Shown piece after piece: positions 1-11,045 of a stretch of DNA of 64,000 nucleotides (position 1 is its first letter; each line of letters starts with the position of its first letter). The DNA lies in contig NW_005434666.1 in assembly GCF_000315625.1 (NCBI RefSeq), positions 741,003 to 805,002 of the forward strand. Reading direction: 5' to 3'. A model generated the notes under the pieces. The model was not told where the DNA came from. It did not search any database and was given only the letters and a program-made list of their open reading frames with translations. Both the position numbers and the translations under genes were made by a program. Source of the DNA: Guillardia theta CCMP2712 (taxonomy: Eukaryota; Cryptophyceae; Pyrenomonadales; Geminigeraceae).

Positions 1-178
1 GCACCGGGCAGGAGGCAGGAGGCAGGCAGCAGGAAGGAAGGGCGAGGAGGAGGTCATCTCACTCTGCTGCAGGAGCTACTCGTTTTGACGTTCTCCTGGC
101 TCATCCCGCAGTCACTCACTTCGTGCAAAACAAGTCAGCGATCGTACATGGGGCGAAAGACTCAGAAAAAGCTCGACC

Positions 179-597
179 ATGGCGGCTACTCGCCTTCCAT
201 TCGCTCATAGACACAGGTATCCTTCCCTTCCCTTCCTCTCTCCTCCTCTTCCTCTCCTCCCTCTCCTCCCTCCTCCTCCTCCTCCTCCTGCTTCTGCTCT
301 TCCTCCTCCTCACCGTCGTCGTCCTCTCCCTGTCCCCTCACCTCAGAGCAGGGATCCTGAGGAAAGAGATCTCCTATCATCATCAGGTCCGCACCTTCCT
401 AGCGTCCTCCTGTCACATCCTCATCCCGCAGGTCATAACTCGCGCTGCCCTGCTCATCCACGAGCGGCAACTCCGGAAGCAGAGCCTCTTGCACAAGAAC
501 CAAACCGCCTCCATGCAGCGAAAGTCTCTTTGCCCCCGTCCCAGCTTCTCTATCCTCCTCTCTCCCCCACTCCCCCTTTCTCTCTCTCTCGCTCTCG

Positions 598-629
<32 letters not shown>

Positions 630-650
630 GTCTCTCTCTCTCTGTCTCTC

Positions 651-737
<87 letters not shown>

Positions 738-1466
738 CCTCCTCCATCTTCCAACCTCTTGCCTACGCTCCCTCCATCCCCCCTAAACCCATCACGGCCA
801 ACAGTCTCTTCCTCCTTCCTTCTCTCTCGCCCCACTCTCCTAACTCTCCCCTCCTTTCCTCTCCTCTCACTTGCTCACAGGATCCACTTCCGCCTTCGCA
901 AGATCCAATCTCTTCCTGATATCGAAGTGGAGGTAGTGAGTGTTGCGTGTGCTGCCCGCCCCTCCACTATACTTCCTCCTCCTCCTCCCCTCCTCCTCCT
1001 CCTCCCTCTCCTCGTCTCCTCATCTCCTCTTCCTCCTTGACCAGTAACTCCAGGAGTCTTCGCCCCGCCGCAAGTCTTCTGTCTTCCAGGTGGAGAAGGT
1101 GACCGCACTGCTCTTTCTTGCTCCAGCTGAGCCCGAGCACCAGGGCGACAAGGGCTACGTGAGCGTGAGCATGGAGGAAGAGAAGGAAGAGAAGAAGAAC
1201 AGATTCTCCTCCCTCATAGCAGCCATCACACCAAGAAAGGAGCGAGAGGTGAGGACGAGGACGAGGAAGGAGAGGATGGAGAGGAAGATCAAGAGAGTGG
1301 GGAGGGATCGGCGAGGGAGGGTGGAGAGGGAGGTTGTGCAAGGAGATATGGTTGTGGCGTTGACCGGCTGCAGGAGCTGGAGAGCTTCACCAAGGACGCT
1401 CTGATGAAGGTGCAGCGACTGTGCGAGAGGAACTTGTCGCTTCCTCTTGATCTCTACATGATGTAA
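179..1466 (+). CDS. Hypothetical protein, ~155 aa, six exons
   Basis: I do not recognise this protein. The chain of exons is supported by matching phases. Exon 1 is 179-216 (starts MAATRLPFAHRHR) and exon 2 starts at 347. Exon 3 follows the acceptor near 430 and reads VITRAALLIHERQLRKQ. Exon 4 starts near 891 (IHFRLRKIQSLPDIEVE), exon 5 starts after the acceptor at 1089, and exon 6 is 1374-1466 and reads ELESFTKDALMKVQRLCER before the TAA stop. Introns have GT-AG ends and are pyrimidine-rich; the one between exons 3 and 4 contains the long (CT)n tract. The product is basic at the N-terminus, with an acidic EEEKEEKK patch in the middle. The basic, Arg-rich start could be a mitochondrial presequence, but that is a guess. 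An AATAAA-like string directly follows the stop. The exon structure is fairly secure; the function is unknown. Confidence 0.6.
655..734. repeat. (CT)n dinucleotide microsatellite
   Basis: An almost pure CT run of about 80 bp, preceded from 576 by an interrupted CTCTGT/CTCG stretch. It lies inside an intron of the gene at 179-1466, where the pyrimidine strand is the sense strand. Confidence 0.95.
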
Positions 1467-1600
1467 ATAAACTTCATTGCCGTCAAAAAGATCTGGGTCA
1501 GAAGCTGCAGCGACTCCTCCTCCTCCTCCTCCTCCTCCTCCTTGCCGTCTTCCTCATCCTCTTCTTCTACTCCTCCTCCTTTCAACAACAGCTGCTTCCT

Positions 1601-1721
1601 TCAAGGCCCGACTCGCGGCATCTTGTTGGGAGGAAGGGAGTTGTGATCTCTTGCCCCGATCGCGTTCGGATGAGAAGGACGAGGAGCTCCCTGCTGCTGG
1701 TGATGGTGCTGCTGCTTCTGC

Positions 1722-1756
<35 letters not shown>

Positions 1757-3608
1757 TGCCGCCTTCTCCACCGACCTTTTCTTCTTAACCTGCTCGCTGC
1801 TCGTCAGCTCTCCCTCTCCTTTTTCCCTCCCTCCCTCCTCATCCTCCTCCTTTGGTCCCCATGCTCTCTCGTCGCTCCCTCACCTGCCACTCATGAAAGG
1901 CATCGGAGCCGCGGCTGGGATCGAGGTCGCGGGGAGGAGCAGGCATCGGCTCCGAGTAGAAGTAGTCATGGTTGAGCGCCTGATTCGCTGTCAAGCGGTG
2001 GTCCGGGTTGAGGGTGAGCAGGCCCTCCAGCAGCTTGTACTCCTGCTCCTGCAGCTCCCCTGACACGGTCTTCTTGATGTGCTCACGGAAGATGCAGGGC
2101 TTGGGCTTGAACTTGAGGTTCTTCATGCCCGGCAGCTGCAAATGGACGTGAGCGAGGGACGAAGAGGGAGGGTGGAAGGCGTCAGGAACGGGAAGAACAA
2201 GAAGAGGGGAAGGAGGGGGATGAAGAAGAGAAGGGGAGGTGGGTCTGGGGAGAGGAAGGGAGAGGAGAGGGGAACAGGGAGGAGAAAGGAAGGAGCCAAC
2301 AACCCTGTCGAAAGTGGGCCAGGCATCCTTGGAAGGGGTTCCGAAGACATCGAAGATCTTCTGAATCTGTTCCGTCTGAACCTCCTCATCAGATCCCCTC
2401 CTCTCAATCCTCTTCACTCCTCCCTCACCTCGTTGTGCGGGCCGGAGACGGTGTGCGAGTCCTGCCAGATGTTCCTATAGTGGTTCGTTGTGTGCTTGAA
2501 GAGAAGCTCCGCAAAGATGCAGCCGACCGACCAGATGTCGGCAGGCGCCCCGTACTTCTCCGACTCCAGCAGGACCTCAGGAGGGCGGTACCATAAGGTG
2601 ATGACCTTCTTGGTGAGGGGCACAGAAGGATCGTTGTAGGAGCGCGCGAGACCGAAGTCAGCGATCTTCAGTGAGCCTTCCTTGGTGATCAACAGGTTCG
2701 CTCCCTTGATGTCTCGATGCCTGCATGCACTTCATCCTCTGCTGCCACCACCACCACCACCACTTCCTCCTCCCCCCCCCCTTCTCTCCCCCACCCTGCC
2801 GTCTTCCTCGACCCACTCCCTAGGTCACGCCCCCTGCCTTCTGCTCCTCCCGCTCCTCGTTGGAGGGACTCACAGGATCTTCTGGGTGTGGAGGTAGTGG
2901 AGGCCCTCGAGCAGCTGCTTCAGGTAATGTTTCACGTGCTCCTTCTTGATCTCAATCTGCCATCCCCGCCTCCGCCTCAGACACGCCGGGCCAACAGGAG
3001 CAGCTCAGTCACCTTGGGACTCAACATCAGACCAGCCAGGTCGTGCTCCGCATACTCGAACACCTACGAGCAAGTAGATCAGCACAGCAGGAGGAGACTA
3101 TCGAACAGTCTTGCCATGTAGACGCTCCCCTTCTGCTTGTTGTGGTCATGCGCCTTGGAAGTGACGATCTCTCTCAGCTGGACGATGTTGGGATGTTTCA
3201 AATTCCTGATGCAGAGTCAACCAGACAGCTCGAAAATTGAGGCGATCAACTTGAGGATCTTGATTTCTCTGATTGCTGTAATGGGGAATCCTTCTTTTTC
3301 ATTGTCCATCTTGACTTTCTTCAACGCCACCATGCACTTCGTGCCTTCTCTCTCCCTCGCCAACCAAACCTGAACAAAATGAAATGATCAATCCTTTGAC
3401 GTCTCAAAAATATAACCAATCGTCCAATCACATCCATCATTGTCATCATGGAATCATCATTATCATCGTCGTCTCTGGAGACTTTCACTGAGCAGATCAA
3501 GTTTACCTGTCCATATTGTCCTTCTCCAATCTGCTCAACTTTGATGAAACATTCAACACTTCTTGCCTGGATTGAAAAAGTAAAACTCTTCTGAAGTGCA
3601 TCAAGCAT
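1601..3608 (-). CDS. CDKC/CDK9/CDK12-type cyclin-dependent kinase (RNA polymerase II CTD kinase)
   Basis: Nine exons can be placed, high to low coordinate: 3507-3608, 3251-3369, 3115-3205, 3013-3063, 2874-2956, 2429-2720, 2304-2374, 1884-2135 and 1601-1789. The protein opens with [20 protein letters not shown], the glycine loop with the wording of plant CDKC kinases. It then shows [24 protein letters not shown]-type residues (the PITAIRE signature of CDK9/CDK12/CDKC), [16 protein letters not shown] and [11 protein letters not shown]. These kinases phosphorylate the RNA polymerase II C-terminal domain with a cyclin T/K partner. The last exon ([14 protein letters not shown]...) joins in phase to FHEWQ of the previous exon, as in the plant CDKC tail, and adds a polyglutamine tract. 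Exon 3 is followed by a GC-AG intron. The exon 6/7 junction and the start ATG (3608) are less certain; a further 5' exon cannot be excluded. Confidence 0.92.
1691..1757 (-). repeat. CAG repeat coding polyglutamine in the CDKC-like kinase
   Basis: On the minus strand this is an interrupted CAG/CAA run read in frame as glutamine in the last exon of the kinase gene. It is followed by a short KQQHHHQQQ stretch. The single CAA interruption is typical of a coding Q tract. Confidence 0.85.
3064..3114 (-). other. GC-AG intron in the kinase gene
   Basis: The protein must read ...[15 protein letters not shown]..., as in CDKC kinases. That requires the intron to begin GCAAGA directly after the ATG codon and to end CGTAG. 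No GT donor fits the frame. It is 51 nt long. Confidence 0.7.
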
Positions 3609-4532
3609 CCTTCAACTGACCCCCCACTGTCTTGACAAGTATGGTGCAACTACTCCTGGCATTTGTCCGACATGAACATCTCCTGCACATGGATCAGGCT
3701 CTACATCAGCTCTTGTTGGCAGGACCTGCTGGTGCAGCTCCAGGCTGTGAAGAATTCGATGAGAAGCACGCATCAGTCGCCATGTACAGGAAGATCATCA
3801 GAGAGACTCACATGATCGTTCTGAGGTCGGTTGGCACTGAAAGCAACATTCCCATTGTTTGCATCATGTGCGTTGTGCATTCTGATATACTATGTCACAA
3901 AGGAGAAAACGTGTCCATTGATCATGATGGCCGTGTTCTCTAACAGCATCGGGATAGTTGCTCGAGAGACCGAGAGTTCTTGTCTCTGATCTCTTCATCC
4001 CATAGAGTCGTCAGGATTGAGACAGCTCTCTACAACAACCTCAACACGGGGGACATCGCACGTAGCTGGGAAGAAGATGAAACGAGAAGGCACAGGAAGC
4101 AGGCAGGGAGGGACAGGGAGGAGAAGTGAAACCACGGAAAGGAGACGAGGACGCAAGCGAAGAGGATGAAGAGCACAAAGGTCTAGAGGGCAGGGGAGAG
4201 CTGAGCCACGAACTCATTGAGGTGGGAAAGTAAGCAACTATCCTGCGAACGGGCCATAGATGAATCAAGAGGATCAAGTGTGGCTGACAAGGTCGGCGGA
4301 TGAGGAGGAGGAGGAGGAGGAGGAGGAGGAGGAGGAAGCGAACAGATAAGGCCCACGAGCAGCAGGACGAGAGGAGCATGGGCAGGCTTGTGCACGGCGG
4401 CGGCAGCAGAGATTTCAACCGAATTGGTTTGATTGATCTTTGTTGAATTGAATTGATTTTATTCGGTTTTGGATCGTATCGAATTATTCGATTCAAATCA
4501 GCCACACAATTTCCCCGATCGAGTTTCCCGCC
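3609..4532. other. Spacer between the divergent kinase and REV7 genes; no gene resolved
   Basis: About 920 bp separate the start of the minus-strand kinase from the start of the plus-strand REV7 gene. Short open stretches exist on the minus strand. One is an exon-like piece with a good GTGAGT donor that would end ...NDHPGAAPAGPANKS at 3706. I could not join these into a protein I trust. There is a (GGA)n run at 4299-4335. Just upstream of REV7 (4420-4500) is a stretch dense in GAATT/GATT words, which could be promoter DNA. Confidence 0.4.
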
Positions 4533-5351
4533 ATGGCAGCCTCGTCGGCGACGTCGCTCATGGCGGCGGTTGCGGGAGAATTTCTCGAGGCAGCGATACC
4601 CACCATCCTGTATATACGAGGAGTTTATCCCGCCGAGCTCTTTGAGCGCAAGAGGTTGAAGGAGACAAGAAGATCGATGGAACATTGATGGTGTGCTTGC
4701 TGCAGGAAATACAATGTGCCGGTACGGCAAAGTAGACACAAGGATCTGAATGAATACATAGCCGGAGCCATCAAAGATATGATGGAATGGATGTCTAAAG
4801 GTAGTCGATGGTTTGGTCTTGCTCATATTGACAGTATGATGGTAGGTATTGTGGAAAGAGTTGTGCTCTCAATAGAGGAGGCTGCGAGCGGGAGACAACT
4901 GGAGAGGTGCGAACTTCTTGAGATCGGACATTTTCATAGTATGATTCTAATTACAGATTTGTGTTCGAATTTGAGCTTGATCTTACGGCAGACCGTGCAG
5001 CCCATGCTCGATCACTTGCCGCGCAAGCCCGCGAATCGTTAGAAGATGCTTTCCGACAAGTGTTGTTGAAAATCAACGTAGCAGATTCTCTCCTTGCTCC
5101 ATTGCCCAAGGAGCTTACATTTGGTCTGTACGCACATACAGCATCTAGGCTCCATGACAACGACGATTGGGAGGTATAGAGAGTATTGCGAATTCATTTG
5201 CATCATTCATTTGCAGGAAATGGCATCGGAGGGGAACGATAGGGGACGGGCAGAGAAAGGGAATGAGAACATGTTAACCGTGCCTCTCAAGTCTGTACAG
5301 GCTGGTTGCTTCAGGCTGCAGCTGCTAGTGCAAAGTCCATCAAGTGGTTGA
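4533..5351 (+). CDS. MAD2L2: MAD2L2/REV7-type HORMA-domain protein
   Basis: Five exons fit to the base: 4533-4654, 4706-4800, 4846-4906, 4957-5173 and 5217-5351, with introns of only 43-51 nt. The joined protein is about 209 aa, the normal length for REV7. It follows REV7 along its whole length: EFLEAAIPTILYIRGVYP, then ERKRKYNVPVRQSRHKDLN, then VERVVLSIEE, RFVFEFELDL, VLLKINVADSLL, ELTFGLYAHTA and finally the safety-belt end VPLKSVQAGCFRLQLLVQ. REV7 is the HORMA adaptor that closes around REV3 of DNA polymerase zeta in translesion synthesis; in animals it also acts in shieldin and in cell-cycle control. The ATG at 4533 gives the N-terminus expected for the family. The gene is divergent from the CDKC-type kinase. 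Confidence 0.93.
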
Positions 5352-5456
5352 GAGGCCTCGTTTAGTGACTAGATAACTTGCGAAATAGCGACCGATATCA
5401 TGTAACATAGAATTTATTGAAAGTCCCATGATTAGCTTCAGAACTCGCAAGAAGAA

Positions 5457-8282
5457 TCATGATCCAGACAACATCTCTATGGCCGTCTCGATGTTCCCGT
5501 GCACAATGTTCAAGATCTCTAAAGCACGGTTCCGATCGAAGCCCATCATCTCCAATTGATCAGCTTGCTCCTCATACTGAGCAGCGCTGCTTGCCGTCGC
5601 TGGCCGACTGGAGCTCATCGCACCTGATCGAGCTGCGCCAATGCTCGTCCCAAACTCGGCACCTGCCATTTCTGTATCGCCGCTGGAAAGGTTCCTGCGA
5701 AGAAAATGATGAGATGAATGAAACGCAATTGCACAAGTTACTTGTCGTTATCGATCATGCGTAGAACATTCTGCCACGCTGGAGACTGCATGAATTCAGA
5801 TGCTTTGTTCGAGTCTCTCTCCTTCACTGCCTCGCACAAAATCCGAAGGCCCTGAAGGAGAAGCTGAGGCGAAGAGAAACTGAGAAGTTCATACGTGTGA
5901 CTCACCTCATCACTATGAGAAGAGAACAGTCCTGGGTGAGTGGCCAGGTACACAATGAGATGAAAGTCGGAGATGGTCTGCATGGACATCAGCGTGCGTC
6001 ACTTCTATGGGAGATTACCTTGAGCTGCCCAGTGGGGCGGAAAGGCTTGTTGTCCGGGGAGTTCAGATGTGCTTTGAGCGCCTCAAGCGTCTGTGGAGCG
6101 TACATTCTGTTTTCTATTGGAAAATTTCTCTTGAAAAGCGGGTTGGCTTGTTGGGGAAATGTGGGGCCATTGACACTGACCTGAGAAGAAATCAACTGGG
6201 GTAAAGAGAGATGCGAATCGTAAGAAATCACCACAAGATAGTCGACAGGAAAATAAGGCTTGGCCTCATGCACCATCTTATTTCCAAACTCACTGACGTC
6301 TTGGTAGAATATCGCTGGAACATATCTGAAAAATCATCAAACAAGACATGCATGCAACGACGGCAAAAGATGCCTGTCGGGAGTTGATTGGGCTACACGA
6401 CAAAGATTAGGCTTTGCGGTATATTCCAGAATTCCTTCAGCTCGCTCCAAATCCATGCCTTGTTGAGAAACCTTTGAAACCCCATATCAAAGAAGAGATG
6501 CAAGTGGATTCTAGCCACCTGATAAGCAACATAGTCCAGCTCGTTCTTCTCATTTCCAGTCACAACGACCTTGAGAGACATCAAAGCTGGGAAACAAAAA
6601 AACAACAATGGTACCGTTACAAATTTTGAACCAAATTCCAGGTCATCACATTCCAGACATTTGGACGGATTCATATTTTGAAGTCTGGCAGCTATAATAC
6701 ATTCGTTTGATCTTAAGAAGTAGGTGTCTTTTCCTCGAGAGCAGACGTATCTGTTAGCACATGATAAGTTCCACATTGTGTACAATCTTAATACAAACTT
6801 GTTGTGATCATCAGCCATCACTTCAAGATCGATGAAAATCCAGCCAACCTGTTCAAATGACAAAGTCAATTTTGCATCCATACATTACTTAGTCAAAATC
6901 AGTACTTTGACTAGTCCCAGCATGGCAGCAGTCGAATCGATCGCATCAGAATACGGATCCCTCAACATATTTACACCATCCGCTGCACATTCTTGGGGTG
7001 GCTCATAAATGGCCTTGACAACCGCCTTGATGCCTTAAAGAAGCAAGTCAATACCATGCTTTGCAGGTTGCAAATACCTAGAGGAACGTTTGTATCCACT
7101 TCATAGGTTCCATACAAATATCCATATCGCATGGCTCCAGTCTGCCTCCAAGCATCCAAGAACCTATAAATTAAGATTAATCTTTACGATGAGTTGGGAT
7201 CGAATTCACTTGTCAAGAATCTGTGGATCTTCTATCTCCACTCGATCAACATGTCGATACTTTTGTCTATCCAGTGTCATCGGCTTGGGCAGTCTGCTCA
7301 TGCTGACGGTCCTTTCACCCCAGCCCTTTTCAGTGCCTGTCTTTCCTCCAGCTTCACCGTAACTACCGAAATCATGACGCCTGGATCGTAATGTGACTCA
7401 ATATTGAAGCTCAGCTGATTCATCTCACTTCAACTCTGAGAATTTTCCTCCACCAGAATGAGATTTAAGTTTCCTCAAATAAGCGTGAAACGACATCAAT
7501 TTGACGTCCTTTTCCTGCAAATCCAGTATCAGACTAAATATGAAGGGTAGGAATCCTAATCTACCTTTAAAAGTCTCTCATCATATGGTTCAACAGCCAT
7601 TGTATCGATGCTCTCATCACCAAAACTGATTTGCAAATCTCTGTCAGTGGTCTATAGATGTGCTGCTGTGACAAACAGACAGCAATCCGAACCTTCGTCT
7701 CGAGGTAGATTTTAGCTTTTCTCTTCCGTCCATCTTAGTCAATTCAAGATCAACTTGATCCAAGACAATGTCGGAACTGAGCAGTGAAATGTCAGCTTGT
7801 AAATCTCCAGGATCTGAATATTCAAAAATACATTTTCTTCTTATGTTCTCTTGGCACTGTATCCAGAATTTCCACCACCTTCTCTCCAGAAAGAGAATTT
7901 CCAACCATATGTGTCATTGCCTCCGGTTCATGGGGTACACTTGGAGGTGATTCTTCATGCTGAGCAAAAATTCTGTCTCCATGTTGAATTCGCAAAGAAG
8001 ACAAAGTTGCCTCTGCCGGGCCAAGATAGTCTAATAAAGAGTCAGAACGAGAAACACAACTTCTCAAAAAACCAGAATCGGATGACAACATCACACTTGA
8101 TAAAGATGCAAGTACAATCAATCACCTTTGTGTGAAGGGTCTCTGCTCAGCTTGAACTGTTTGATCGTAGGGAGTTGTTGCTGGAGCTTTGCTGCAAGCG
8201 CCTCAAGGGTTTCAGAAGGATCTACTTCGACTCGAGCCTGGCCTTCCCTTGTTTGAATGCGGACTATCATCCTATTTCCCAT
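5457..8282 (-). CDS. NPL4: NPL4, CDC48/p97 cofactor, with C-terminal UBA domain
   Basis: A multi-exon gene. The N-terminus (MGNRMIVRIQTREGQARVEV; start 8282, or the second ATG at 8270) is the ubiquitin-like domain. Next come VKLMSFHAYLRKLKSH and LDRQKYRHVD. The MPN domain follows, with YGYLYGTYEVDTNVPLGIKA, AIYEPPQE, VGWIFIDLEV and KDTYFLRSNECIIAARLQN, then YVPAIFYQDVSEFGNKM. The C-terminal domain reads NFPIENR...ISDFHLIVYLATHPG. NPL4 works with UFD1 and CDC48 to unfold ubiquitylated proteins. Two oddities stand out. The cysteines of both NPL4 zinc fingers are missing: the segment before VEPYDERLL and the one before LPKPMTLDRQ carry none. The last exon adds a UBA domain (EEQADQLEMMGFDRNRALEILNIVHGNIETA), where animal NPL4 carries an NZF finger. 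Intron borders were read by eye; the family call is secure. Confidence 0.92.
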
Positions 8283-9120
8283 CAAAATCACACAATGAGA
8301 CACTATGAGCACGTGTTGGCAGGCATGTTACCTGACAAGGTTCACCACTTCACAACTATCGGTACAGCTGGTCGATGCTTCGATTATGCGACGCTAGTAA
8401 ACTCCACGGCTCTACGTATGCTGCGTTCATGTCAATACAGAGAAATGTTCCATGTGCTTCCATCGCTTTCCACTTCCAGAATGAAGCAAAGAGCTACGCC
8501 AACAAAGTAGGGAACATCTGCCCTCTACCTTTGAGTCGGTCAACCCTTCGCTTATTGATCATGAACAAGATGACTGTCTTCAACGAACTGACTCCCTGTG
8601 AACACACTTATCCTCTCACTCTCATCGTCTCTCTTCTCTCCTCCCCCTTCTCCGCTGCCCCCCTCCTCCTGTCCTGAGACTATCCATGCCAGTTTCTAGA
8701 CAGCCTGTCCCGATGGATAACGGTTCATGTAACCGTTTCAACTCATTTGACTGACTCTGAAAGGCCCGGGGCCGGGCCCGCCGGACAAAAGAGACTGAGC
8801 CCCGGACACTCCGACTGAGGAACTCGGAAACCTGGTCAGTTGGAGGAGGGGGTAGAGTCATTTACTCGAAGTTAAGAGAGATCCAAACCCTCATCCTGCC
8901 GACTGCTGTATCATGCCTAAACTTAACTTTACACCTTGCCTTGGTTTCTTCTCTTCATTCTCTCCGACAGCTCTCACTGCAGTCCATAGGTCCTCTCTGG
9001 CAGAGTCGATCGCGTCAGAGCCGTTGAGGAGCTACTTCCTCGAGGTCTCCTCTGGTCGTCTCCCCGTGTTGGCCGTGTGTGGCTGGTACCATCAAGTGAC
9101 TGCACGAGAGCGAGCCCGTC
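8283..9120. other. Intergenic; no gene seen
   Basis: Open frames here are short and show no family pattern. The notable feature is a GC-only hairpin-like core at 8763-8786 (GGCCCGGGGCCGGGCC...), one of three similar cores in the window. Confidence 0.5.
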
Positions 9121-10930
9121 CTCATGCCGAGATGCTCAGGACACCGTGGCTCCAAAGCGGGCGCGTCGATGCTGCATGAATCGTCAACCAGAAAGGAGAA
9201 ATCTCCTCCTGCTCCCCGGCATGCGTGTCCTGAGGGCATCACCATCGTGACGGCCGCCATGGACTTGCCGAGCGAGTGGGCGTCGCCTCAAAGGCAAGGG
9301 TCACACTATGCTGCCGGCATCAGCCAGCTCCTCTCGTTGCGCTGCCCCACCGTCGCCTTGGTAGACTCACAGGTGAAGCAGCAGGTGATGCTGGAGGAGA
9401 CCGACGTCCTGCTCACGCCGACTCTAGAGAAACAAGACCTCAGCAACCTCGCCTTCTTCCATAGAATGCGCAGCATGCGAACTGAGACCTGGAAATCTGA
9501 GGGATGGAAGGTGTTGCCAGAGTCCGCCGATTACCTGGCGCTTGTGTTGCTCAAATTCCCACTTGCTTGGCCCGGGCTGCGTAGATGTCCATGCGCTCTC
9601 CACCTCTTGGATCCACGAGCGCGTAGGCGACAACAAGGTCCTCGTGTCCGTCTACCGGGCGAAGCAGAGGTTCTGCTGGGACCCGAGTGTGAGCGAGCTG
9701 GGAGGGCTGCCCTGTAAAGAGCTTCCGCAGTTCACGGGCAAGGGGTCGTTCTTTGCGATGAGGAGGAGAGAGGCTCTGTAGCTGGAGGGGGAGTACAAGT
9801 GGGTGGTGGAGTAGATAATCTCCAAGGGCTTCCTCTTGCCCGAAGAGTTCTACCTCTCCATAGTCCCCAAGAGACCCGGAGTGATTCTACACCTTCGACC
9901 GATCAGATAACGGCATGGGCCATGATTTGGAATGTATTCGCATCTGCATGATGGCAAGTGACGATCCATGTCTTTGCATGAAGTTTCCCAGCTACAACTC
10001 CAGCATCCCCGCCGATCAGGGGATTCTCAGGTGGGAGGTCGACCGACCGCACGAGGGCATGCTCTCATTGTCGGGATCCGAGCTCTGCAGTCCTCTCCAG
10101 ATATTGGAGAGGAGCAGGAATGGACGGGGTTGGAGTACATCACTGCTACACACATGCGGTTTCAAGTCCGCAGGAGGACCAAGAGATTGTTGACTTGAAC
10201 AAGGCGACAGACTCTAGAGGGCACATCTACGAGGCCTGACACTCCCTCTTGGACAGCATGACAGAGGGCCCGTGCGTCGCTTTAGTAACGGAGAATTTGA
10301 CCGCATCTGAGAGGCGACTGACCGAGCCGACAATCGCGGACATGAGGCTCTACTGCACCGACAAGGTTCTCGCCGCCATGCCACTGTTGCTCCTCTGACT
10401 TGCAGGCAGGTCTACGAGACCAGCTGGTTGGCTTACGGTCACTCCCACTCTCAAGGTCCTTCCGTATTAATTCTCATCCTCGGCAGAGCAAGTCGGGACT
10501 GCTAGCAGCTCATCCAAGACCCCTGCTGGTTCATCTAGATGCGTTGAAGGTTCGCATGGACATGCAGGAGCAGGTGAAGAGCAAGAGCACGAGGATACGC
10601 TTGTCACTTCATCCGGCAGGCGCTAGAGTTTCTGTTCGAGAGTATCTGGAAGATGGTGGGCTCTTGTTAGGTGATGTATGGGATCGTCCAGGTGCAGCTG
10701 AGGACAACAGCAGGTGCTGGTTACATGCCCGACAGATACTTCGATCCTTGCTTGCAGACGACTGTGCGGTGAGGATGTGAGAACGAGCGAACAAGCATCT
10801 GATGGCAAGCACGTCAATGTCACCAGTACGAGAAGCTCTCAAGAACTCCTGCAAGAAGCGTGATAGGAAGATCGGTGTCACTCTTGAATATTCCTTTCCA
10901 TCCTGGTACATCGTGAAGACCGCCAAACTT
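9121..10930 (+). pseudogene. Decayed coding region, family unknown
   Basis: A long stretch reads like protein but is broken. One piece runs TVALVDSQVKQQVMLEETDV and continues ...FFHRMRSMRTETWKSEGWKV. After a frame change the reading continues FTGKGSFFAMRRREAL, then a stop, LEGEYKWVVE, a stop, and IISKGFLLPEEFYLSIVPKR. Later parts to 10,930 need further frame changes and contain several more stops, with no splice signals that would remove them. I see no domain I can name. A wrongly spliced live gene is possible, but stops within otherwise smooth protein-like sequence favour decay. Confidence 0.5.
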
Positions 10931-11045
10931 CCCTAAGGTCTTGATGCTTTATTTAAGTTTTCTTGTTTGTGCCTTACACTACCCCAGCTGCTGACGAGTC
11001 AGCTCCTGCAGACATGGATTAGGATGAACATTCATGAGAAAGTTT

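Noticed and set aside
4471-4500. tRNA B-box-like GATTCAAATC
   Set aside because: No A box, cloverleaf or acceptor stem could be folded around it; chance match in an AT-rich promoter region.
4041-4826. 261-codon minus-strand frame crossing the REV7 start
   Set aside because: Its right half is antisense to REV7 exons 1-2 and its left half is repeat-driven Leu/Ser runs.
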